Both the position numbers and the translations under genes were made by a program. Source: CAIWXH01 sp964555675 (lineage in GTDB: Bacteria > Chloroflexota > Chloroflexia > Chloroflexales > Chloroflexaceae). Taken from it: 16,908 nt of DNA. Positions 8,273 to 13,467 of this stretch are shown here, one piece after another. Each line of letters begins with the position of its first letter. Position 1 is the first letter of the stretch. The notes beneath the pieces were generated by a model. That model was not told where the DNA came from. It ran no database searches and worked only from the letters and a program-made list of their open reading frames with translations. The stretch covers positions 1 through 16,908 of the forward strand of contig CAZKTU010000132.1 in NCBI GenBank assembly GCA_964555675.1. The letters run 5' to 3'.

Positions 8273-10225
8273 CTACTTGATGTTCAGGTTGAAGTCGATG
8301 TGCTCCCAGGTCGGGCTGGCGATGGTGTAGGCCTGCACGTCGCCGGCGGCGGCGGCGTCCAGGACGGTCTGCACCTCGGCGCCGGCGCCCAGGGTCTCGC
8401 TGCCGAGCACGTCCACCTCGCCGGTGAGCAGCTGGGCCACGGCCTGCTGGGTGTCGGCGATGAACTTGATCACCACGGTCTTGATCGCCGGCTCGCCCTT
8501 GAAGTAGTTGGGGTTGGCCGTGAAGGTCATGCTCTGACCCTTCTCCCAGCTCTCCAGCACGTAGGGGCCGTTGCTCAGCGGGTCCTCGATGATCTCGGGC
8601 AGGGTCTGCCACTCGGCGGCCGGCACGTCGGCCAGGTTGCGGCCATCGGCCAGGACCTGGTGCGACGGGTAGGCGCCGATCGGGGCCGTGAAGTAGGTCG
8701 GCCACTGCACGCCCGGCTGGTAGGTGACGGTGTAGCTGGTGTCGCTGGTGAAGTCGACGTTGGCGATCGACTCGCAGGTCGTGAAGGTCACCGCGCCCGA
8801 GTCGGGGTCACAGTCGATCTTGTAGGCCAGCTCGTAGTCGGCCTGCTTCATCGGCTCGCCGTCCTCCCACTTCTGGCCCTCGACGAAGTTGTGGGTGACG
8901 GTCAGCTGCTTCATGGTCAGCGTGCCGCTCTCGTAGGTGACCGTCTCGCCCGCGGCGTTGACCACCTCGACGCCCGCCGCCAGGGGCACGGCCTCGCCGG
9001 CCACGTTCCAGACGGTGTCGCCCTCCGCGACCTCGATGTCCTCGTTCTTGGCGAGGCCCGACTCGATCGTCGAGAGCTCGGTCTGGCCCTTGGGCTGGTA
9101 GTCGTAGCTGTAGGTCGTGGTCGCCAGGGTCCCGAGCAGGTTGGCGGCGGTGCGCTGCACGGCCGCGCTCTCGATCAGGCCCCAGAGGCTCGCCGGCTCC
9201 TGGGTGAAGCCCAGCACCGCGGTGTCGCCGTCGGTGACCGTCCACTCCTCGATGTTGGCCGTGTAGTACTCGGTCGGATCCGGCTTGAAGTTCTGGATGC
9301 GGTTGCTCGCCGCAGCCGCCTCAGAGCGGTTGAACAGCGGCAGGCTGACCATGTCCTTGGTGAACTCGGTCTGCACGATGCCGTACTGCGCGATGCGCTC
9401 GTCGCGGCTCAGGGTGTTGTTGGCGGCCACGATGGCGTTGCTCGCCGTCTCGTTGCACCAGCCCATGTAGTTCTGACCCTCCCAGTTGTTGCTGGGCGAG
9501 GGGATCTGGTTGCAGCTGTAGAGCGAGATGCCGCCCGGATCGGCCTGGCCGACCCACGCGAAGGCGCCCAGCTCGAAGTCGCGCCGGGCCAGGCCCGTGC
9601 TGCTGCCGAACCACCACGAACCGGGGGCGTAGGTGGGGATAATCTGAATGCCGCAGGCGGCCATCTGCTGGATGAACACCGCCGACCAGGTCTGGCGGAA
9701 CTGGGCGTTGGTGGTCGTGAAGCTCAGCGACAGGGGCGTGCCGTCGGCGTTGGCCCGCACGGTGCCGCCCTCCTCGAGGACCCAGCCGGCCTCCTCGAGC
9801 AGCGCCGCGCCCTGCTCGGCGTCGAAGGGGTAGCTGGTGATGTTGTCCGTGGCCACCGCCCAGTGCCCCTGGGGCAGGAAGGTGTCCATCAGCAGGGCAT
9901 TCTGCTGCTCGGCGCTCAGCCAGGGGTAGACCGAGGCGATCAGCTCGGGCCGGTTGGTGCAGTAGGCGATCGCCTGGCGCACCTTGGCGTCGCCAAGGAT
10001 CGGGTGCGGGGTCGTGAAGGCCTCAGCCACGGCCGGAGCCTCGGGCTCGGCCACCACCGTCTGCTCGACCACCACGGTCTCGCGGACGGGCTCAGCAGTC
10101 TGTACGACGACAACGGTCTCGCGAATGACCTCGGGCGCCGCCGGCGCGCCGCCACAGGCCGCCAGAATGGGGACGATCACTGCCAGCAGCGCAAAGGCCG
10201 CGGCACGCCTGGAGAAGATGGCCAT
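8273..10225 (-). CDS. Circularly permuted family 5 peptide-binding lipoprotein
   Basis: 650 aa. A lipoprotein signal peptide (residues 1-23, lipobox LAAC with Cys24) is followed by a tether with two RETVVV units (35-40, 48-53). Family 5 solute-binding proteins deliver peptides or nickel to the permeases outside the membrane. The domain order is inverted. Residues 74-330 correspond to the usual C-terminal half: HPILGDAKVRQAIAY, FDAEQGAALLEEAGW, a DP/SC..W..W segment and the closing strand near YYTANIEEW. Residues 335-650 correspond to the usual N-terminal half: AVLGFTQEPASLWGLI, VEGQKWEDGEPMKQADY, LSNGPYVLESW, NPNYFKGEPAIKTVVIKFI, LLTGEVDVL, ending in HIDFNLNIK. In a normal member that ending runs straight into the VRQAI motif that opens this protein. 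The ATG has AAGGAGG 10 bases upstream. It is the first gene of the importer cluster. The family call is firm and the permutation strongly supported by motif order. Confidence 0.92.
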   Translation of the reverse strand: MAIFSRRAAAFALLAVIVPILAACGGAPAAPEVIRETVVVVQTAEPVRETVVVEQTVVAEPEAPAVAEAFTTPHPILGDAKVRQAIAYCTNRPELIASVYPWLSAEQQNALLMDTFLPQGHWAVATDNITSYPFDAEQGAALLEEAGWVLEEGGTVRANADGTPLSLSFTTTNAQFRQTWSAVFIQQMAACGIQIIPTYAPGSWWFGSSTGLARRDFELGAFAWVGQADPGGISLYSCNQIPSPSNNWEGQNYMGWCNETASNAIVAANNTLSRDERIAQYGIVQTEFTKDMVSLPLFNRSEAAAASNRIQNFKPDPTEYYTANIEEWTVTDGDTAVLGFTQEPASLWGLIESAAVQRTAANLLGTLATTTYSYDYQPKGQTELSTIESGLAKNEDIEVAEGDTVWNVAGEAVPLAAGVEVVNAAGETVTYESGTLTMKQLTVTHNFVEGQKWEDGEPMKQADYELAYKIDCDPDSGAVTFTTCESIANVDFTSDTSYTVTYQPGVQWPTYFTAPIGAYPSHQVLADGRNLADVPAAEWQTLPEIIEDPLSNGPYVLESWEKGQSMTFTANPNYFKGEPAIKTVVIKFIADTQQAVAQLLTGEVDVLGSETLGAGAEVQTVLDAAAAGDVQAYTIASPTWEHIDFNLNIK

Positions 10226-10235
10226 CTCGTTCAGT

Positions 10236-10276
10236 CCTCCTTAGAAGGCTGTGCTCGACACAAGTGTCGAAAGGAG
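10236..10276 (-). promoter_or_regulatory. Binding-protein ribosome binding site with a complementary anti-SD
   Basis: On the minus strand the Shine-Dalgarno AAGGAGG (10242-10236) lies 10 bases before the ATG. CTCCTT at 10276-10271 is perfectly complementary to AAGGAG. Between them sits a 7-bp hairpin, TCGACAC-TT-GTGTCGA (10270-10255), that would stack directly on the sequestering helix. The element could shut translation reversibly. This rests on sequence pairing alone. Confidence 0.45.
10255..10270. repeat. 16-bp palindrome in the binding-protein leader
   Basis: TCGACAC-AA-GTGTCGA is a perfect 7+2+7 inverted repeat, 29 bases upstream of the start codon. It could be an operator for a dimeric regulator. 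As RNA it forms a hairpin whose loop reads CUUG on the minus strand, a stable tetraloop. Its plus-strand half AAGTGTCGA (10262-10270) recurs inverted at 10404-10412. Confidence 0.5.
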
Positions 10277-10403
10277 CCTACACGCCGACCTTGCCCTGGG
10301 GGGAGGCTAGGTCGACCTACCATAACCCTCGCTCGCCTGATCAAACGTAGCAGCGCTGCCCGCTATCGCAAATACAAGCGCACCACCAAGCCGATAGCGT
10401 GTA

Positions 10404-10412
10404 TCGACACTT
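10404..10412. repeat. Inverted copy of the leader palindrome half
   Basis: TCGACACTT here is the exact reverse complement of AAGTGTCGA at 10262-10270. In the minus-strand RNA the two 9-base segments can pair (plus one G-U), which would break the local hairpin at 10255-10270. Confidence 0.45.
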
Positions 10413-10430
10413 AATGATGCGTTGCCCCAA

Positions 10431-10470
10431 TGGGCGTTATGACCTCACGGTCAGCGCTATTCTGGGCGTT
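10431..10470. repeat. Two TGGGCGTT direct repeats 32 bp apart, flanking a TGACC palindrome
   Basis: TGGGCGTT occurs at 10431-10438 and 10463-10470, 32 bases apart, about three helical turns. Between them TGACC-TCAC-GGTCA (10440-10453) is a perfect 5+4+5 inverted repeat. Both lie in the initially transcribed region of the importer promoter and are candidate regulator sites. Confidence 0.3.
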
Positions 10471-10524
10471 TGCGAACAACAGTACTACGTGACTTTTCAG
10501 ACAAATTGCGAGTGATTAACGCGG

Positions 10525-10553
10525 ATTATACGTTGTAACATATGGGCTGTCAA
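10525..10553 (-). promoter_or_regulatory. Perfect consensus sigma70-type promoter for the importer genes
   Basis: On the minus strand TTGACA (10553-10548) and TATAAT (10530-10525) are separated by exactly 17 bases, a full match to the housekeeping consensus. It sits in a locally AT-rich stretch. Initiation is expected near 10518, nearly 300 bases before the binding-protein start. Confidence 0.75.
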
Positions 10554-10585
10554 ATGTAAACCATGTTAAAGGTGTTAAGCTCTAC

Positions 10586-10599
10586 GGCATTCTAATGCC
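10586..10599. promoter_or_regulatory. 14-bp palindrome between the divergent promoters
   Basis: GGCATT-CT-AATGCC is a perfect 6+2+6 inverted repeat, about 33 bases upstream of the importer -35 and about 60 bases upstream of the M20 -10. The position suits an activator or shared operator. Nearby, TGTTAA occurs twice (10564-10569, 10573-10578). Confidence 0.4.
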
Positions 10600-10659
10600 C
10601 TAAAGCCCCTACCTACCCCTGTGGGTCGCGGCGCCGCGCCGCCCGCCGCCTGCGCCCCG

Positions 10660-10668
10660 TGCTATAAT
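10660..10668 (+). promoter_or_regulatory. Extended -10 promoter of the M20 homologue
   Basis: TGCTATAAT contains a perfect TATAAT (10663-10668) with the extended TGn. No -35 is evident in the GC-rich sequence upstream. Initiation near 10675 gives a leader of about 58 nt to the GTG at 10733. An ATG at 10667 lies inside this box and cannot be the translation start. Confidence 0.7.
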
Positions 10669-10732
10669 GTTCCGAGCGCATCTCACCAAACATAAAGTTC
10701 AATGGCGAACGTCGAGCCGAGGAGCCGTTCTA

Positions 10733-12064
10733 GTGTCAGCGCCACCGCTTCTGCTGACCGATAAGCTGATCCAGACCCTCAGGGCCCTCTGCGCTCAGCC
10801 CTCGAGCGTGGGCCAGCTTGAAGACCTCGGCGCCACGGCCGACCTGCTCGCGGCGCTCTTTCGCGCCCTCGGCATGCAGGTGCGCGTCTTCGGCGACGGC
10901 CCGCCCGTGATCGTGGCCCGCCGCGAGGGCCGCAGCGGGCGCACGCTGCTGCTCTATCACCACTTCGACACCCCCCCGCCCGGCCCCTGGCTGGCCTGGT
11001 CCCACGAGCCCTACCAGCTCGCCGAGCGCGATGGCGCCCTCTATGGCCGCGGCGTCGCCGAGGGCAAGGGCCCCCTCGCCGCCCATCTCCTGGCCATCCA
11101 GGCTATGCTGCAGTCCGAGCCCGAGCTCCCCTGCGGCGTGGTCATCGTGGCCGACGGCGGCGGTCTCCTCGGCTCGCCTAGCCTGCCCGCCGCCCTCGCC
11201 GCCTACGCCGACCTGCTCGTCGCCGATGCCTGCCTCGGCAGCGTGGGCGAGCGCGATGCCCACGGCACCCCGATCTGCTACAGCGGCAGCAAGGGCCTGC
11301 TCCAGGTGCGCCTCAACGCCCGCGGCCCCGCCCACCCCCTGCCCGCCGGCGCCGCCCCCGCCCTGCGCAACCCCCTCTGGCGCCTCACCTGGGCCCTGGC
11401 CAGCATCAAGGGCGAGGACGAAGATATCCGCATTCCCGGCTTCTACGACGGCGTCGAGGGCCCCACCCGCGAGGAGAATACCGCCCTGCGCGCGATGCGC
11501 CTCGACGAGGCCGGCCGCCTCGCCGCCTGGGGCGCCGACCAGTTCCTCTTCGGCATGAGCGGCGTGGCCCTCGTCCGCGCCGAGGTGACCCTGCCCACCT
11601 GTAACCTCAGCAGCATCCACTGTCTGCCCGAGTACGATCTGGCCCAGCTGCCCTCCCTCGCCACGGCCGTGATCGATTTCCAGCTCGTTCCGCGCCAAGA
11701 GCCCGACACGGTGGCCAGGCTGCTGCGCGACTTTCTCGACGACCGCGGCTTCGGCGATGTCGCCCTCGAGCGCCTCCCCGGCGGCTATCCGCCCGCCCGC
11801 ACCGACCCCGACAGCCTCTATATCCGCCAGGTCGCCGCCGCCGGCGCCGCCGTCTTCGGCACGCTCCTGCCCGTCGTCTCCGCAGGCCCCTTCGCCCTGC
11901 CCCTCCAGCTCTTCGTCGAGCGCCTCGCCTGCCCCGTCGTCTCCGTGGGCGTCACCCTCCCCGATAGCTCGCCCTACGGCCCCGACGAGCACGTCTCGAT
12001 CGACGATCTCTCCCGCCATGGCCAGCTCCTCATCGAGTTGCTGTTCGCCCTCGGCGGCGAGTAG
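10733..12064 (+). CDS. M20-family peptidase homologue with degenerate active site
   Basis: 443 aa. M20 enzymes are cytoplasmic two-zinc amidases that trim peptides or deacylate amino acids. The start is GTG at 10733, with GAGGAG 8 bases upstream; the open frame extends to an ATG at 10667, but that overlaps the promoter. The fold is clear: LLYHHFDTPPP (His77, Asp79), DGALYGRGVAEGKG, a lid region from about 180 to 295 and a final SPYGPDEHVS. Several key residues are changed. The bridging Asp of GRGxxD is Glu110, the catalytic Glu of EGxEExGS is Gly144, its metal-binding neighbour is Leu145, and the last ligand His of HxPNE is Tyr415. Asp165 is kept. It may therefore lack peptidase activity and bind or sense peptides, or use other chemistry. 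It is divergent from the importer and shares its control region. Confidence 0.87.
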   Translation: MSAPPLLLTDKLIQTLRALCAQPSSVGQLEDLGATADLLAALFRALGMQVRVFGDGPPVIVARREGRSGRTLLLYHHFDTPPPGPWLAWSHEPYQLAERDGALYGRGVAEGKGPLAAHLLAIQAMLQSEPELPCGVVIVADGGGLLGSPSLPAALAAYADLLVADACLGSVGERDAHGTPICYSGSKGLLQVRLNARGPAHPLPAGAAPALRNPLWRLTWALASIKGEDEDIRIPGFYDGVEGPTREENTALRAMRLDEAGRLAAWGADQFLFGMSGVALVRAEVTLPTCNLSSIHCLPEYDLAQLPSLATAVIDFQLVPRQEPDTVARLLRDFLDDRGFGDVALERLPGGYPPARTDPDSLYIRQVAAAGAAVFGTLLPVVSAGPFALPLQLFVERLACPVVSVGVTLPDSSPYGPDEHVSIDDLSRHGQLLIELLFALGGE

Positions 12065-12074
12065 AGGATTTTTC

Positions 12075-12093
12075 AGAGGGGCCAAGCCCCTCT
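12075..12093. repeat. Stem-loop beside the assembly gap
   Basis: AGAGGGG pairs perfectly with CCCCTCT, with one more C-G pair closing a CAA loop, 11 bases after the M20 stop. On the plus strand no T-tract follows; a T-run precedes it. It may terminate the M20 transcript or be the edge of a dispersed repeat, since the sequence runs into unknown bases 10 bases later. Confidence 0.45.
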
Positions 12094-12103
12094 GGCTCCC
12101 CTG

Positions 12104-12203
12104 NNNNNNNNNNNNNNNNNNNNNNNNNNNNNNNNNNNNNNNNNNNNNNNNNNNNNNNNNNNNNNNNNNNNNNNNNNNNNNNNNNNNNNNNNNNNNNNNN
12201 NNN
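12104..12203. other. Assembly gap of 100 N
   Basis: Exactly 100 undetermined bases, the conventional placeholder for a gap of unknown size. The two sides may not be adjacent in the genome by the stated distance, and genes could be missing. Both flanking genes end with proper stop codons before the gap, so neither is broken by it. Confidence 0.97.
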
Positions 12204-12207
12204 CGGG

Positions 12208-12765
12208 TCACTCGCCGAGGGGCGCGAAGGCCAGGATGTCGATCCGCGAGCGCGTCAGGGTTACGTGGTCGCCGGGCTCGATGCGCGCCTTGCCGATCGC
12301 AGCCGCCAGGTTGCCGGCGGTCACGCTGGTGCGCAGGCCCACCACCCCAACGCCGATGTCGAGGCTCAGCTCGGTGTAGAGAGCCTCGTAGGGCAGATTG
12401 CCCCGCGTCTCCTCCCAAGCAGCCACCTCGACCACCCGGCCCAGGACGATGGGCCTCGTGCTGACCCCGCCGCGCCAGCCCGCCTCGGGCTCGAGGCCGC
12501 GCCGCGGCGGCCCCTCCTGCAGGCGCAGGTCGCTCAGCGCGCAGATCAGCCGCGCGCTGCCCAGACGCCCCACGTCGCCCTCGGCCACCCGGTGGTGCCG
12601 GTCGACTACGGCGAGCCGCAACCCGGCGGTCGGCAGTTCGGCCCGCCCCGTCGGCCGCAGCACAATCTGGGGCAGGTAGCGGCGCCCGTCGGGGTGGGGC
12701 TGCCCCGGCACCAAGGCCTCGAAGACGCAGGGCAGGTCGAGCTGCTCGAGCAGGGGGAAGCGCAT
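12208..12765 (-). CDS. Uncharacterised 185-aa protein
   Basis: I do not recognise this protein. It starts at an ATG with AAGGAG 6 bases upstream and ends at a TGA 4 bases from the assembly gap, so it is complete. It has no signal peptide, membrane helix or clear catalytic motif. Alternating hydrophobic stretches (PQIVLRPTG, LRLAVVD, RPIVLGRVVEV, YTELSLDIGVGVVGL, HVTLTRSRIDILAF) suggest a mainly beta-strand cytoplasmic protein. The last 45 residues, with a Gly-Asp turn between strands (IEPGDHVTLTRSRIDILAF), faintly recall a small beta-barrel ligand-binding domain, but that is a guess. It begins 18 bases after the PH-domain gene ends, so the two probably form one operon. Confidence 0.7.
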   Translation of the reverse strand: MRFPLLEQLDLPCVFEALVPGQPHPDGRRYLPQIVLRPTGRAELPTAGLRLAVVDRHHRVAEGDVGRLGSARLICALSDLRLQEGPPRRGLEPEAGWRGGVSTRPIVLGRVVEVAAWEETRGNLPYEALYTELSLDIGVGVVGLRTSVTAGNLAAAIGKARIEPGDHVTLTRSRIDILAFAPLGE

Positions 12766-12783
12766 TGCGGGCTCCTTCGGGGC

Positions 12784-13398
12784 TCAGTCCTCAACCTTCG
12801 GCCCCTGCTCTTTCGGTGCCCCCAGGGCGTCGAGGGCCCGCTGGGTGCGCAGCTCGTTGAGGGCCTCGACGAAGGCGCGCGGGCTGGCCGGGCTGAGGAT
12901 GAGCGAGGTGCGGCCCTGGCGGGCCACGGCGACGAGGCGGGCCCGGTTGGTGGCGAGGAAGAAGACCTCGCCGTATGGCGCCAGGCGAAAGGGCCCCTGG
13001 TAGCCGAAGATCCCGGCGTTGAAGGCGAAGCGCAGCCCCCGCACCGGCACGTCGGCCAGGTTCGAGGCCGGCGAGGCGCCCGTAACGATCTCCAGCGGCA
13101 CGCGCAGGGGCCGCCAGAGCCGCCGGCGCACCAGCAATGCGTCGGGCGTCAGCTCGTAGCGGCGGGGCTGGAAGGCGTAGGTGAGCAGCAGAAACAGGGC
13201 TACGGCTACGGCCAGAGCCACCGGGATGAGCAGCCCCTCCCAGCGCAGGTTGGCCAGGTAGGCGAAGAGCAGCGGCAGCATCAGCAGCCCGCCCAGGTAG
13301 GCGAGCCCCGTCGTCAGCCGCAGGGCGTACTGGTCGAGGGGCGCCGCCTCGAAGATCAGCGGCGCCGGGCCTGAAGATTTTGTAGTTTGACGTTCCAC
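12784..13398 (-). CDS. Membrane protein with bacterial PH-like domain
   Basis: 204 aa if started at the GTG at 13398. Two hydrophobic helices near residues 31-50 and 55-75 form a hairpin, followed by RRYELTPDALLVRRRLW, FAFNAGIFGYQGPFRL, GEVFFLATN and a closing SPASPRAFVEAL. This order is typical of the bacterial PH domain proteins (bPH_5 type) that anchor a small beta barrel at the cytoplasmic face of the membrane; their ligands are mostly unknown. The frame is open 61 codons further upstream, but that part overlaps the divergent gene and its promoter and has no family resemblance. A TATAAT on the minus strand ends 6 bases before the GTG, so transcription would start at the start codon itself (leaderless mRNA). 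No Shine-Dalgarno is present, which agrees with this. Confidence 0.8.
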   Translation of the reverse strand: MERQTTKSSGPAPLIFEAAPLDQYALRLTTGLAYLGGLLMLPLLFAYLANLRWEGLLIPVALAVAVALFLLLTYAFQPRRYELTPDALLVRRRLWRPLRVPLEIVTGASPASNLADVPVRGLRFAFNAGIFGYQGPFRLAPYGEVFFLATNRARLVAVARQGRTSLILSPASPRAFVEALNELRTQRALDALGAPKEQGPKVED

Positions 13399-13414
13399 AA
13401 CGGCATTATATACT
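13387..13414 (+). promoter_or_regulatory. Promoter of the alpha/beta-hydrolase gene overlapping the divergent one
   Basis: TTGACG (13387-13392) and TATACT (13409-13414) are separated by 16 bases. The -10 box overlaps the minus-strand TATAAT by two bases, and the -35 lies inside the first codons of the PH-domain gene. Initiation near 13421 gives a leader of about 47 nt. Confidence 0.55.
13405..13410 (-). promoter_or_regulatory. -10 box of the PH-domain operon, predicting a leaderless mRNA
   Basis: TATAAT on the minus strand at 13410-13405, then six bases (GCCGTT), then GTG. That spacing puts the likely start of transcription on the first base of the start codon. No convincing -35 is seen. Confidence 0.55.
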
Positions 13415-13467
13415 GGCCCGGTGCAGATGGTGCGCCTTACTAGGCTAGTTAGATAAGCGAAAAACCT

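Larger units (their letters stand above)
10231..10518 (-). ncRNA. Long structured 5' leader of the importer transcript
   Basis: If transcription starts about 7 bases beyond the consensus -10 box, the leader of the binding-protein mRNA is about 290 nt. It contains an 8-bp stem (10392-10399 with 10361-10368, 23-base loop), a 9-bp long-range helix (10404-10412 with 10262-10270) that competes with the local hairpin at 10255-10270, a 12-bp palindrome TAGGTCGACCTA at 10308-10319 and the anti-SD described separately. I recognise no known riboswitch class in it. Apart from these elements and the two promoters, the 10226-10732 interval holds no convincing gene. Confidence 0.4.

Noticed and set aside
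10231..10323. 30-codon upstream reading frame in the importer leader, ending 5 bases before the binding-protein ATG
   Set aside because: The placement would suit translational coupling, but the start has only a weak GAGGG context and the peptide has no protein-like pattern. The frame can arise by chance.
8171..10414. Long open frame of over 700 codons on the plus strand, antisense to the binding-protein gene
   Set aside because: It has low-complexity composition rich in Gly, Val, Leu, Arg and His and no family motif. It is a by-product of GC-rich codon use in the minus-strand gene.
10667..10732. ATG at 10667 as start of the M20 homologue
   Set aside because: The codon lies inside the TATAAT box. 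The GTG at 10733 has a Shine-Dalgarno at the right distance and begins where homology begins.
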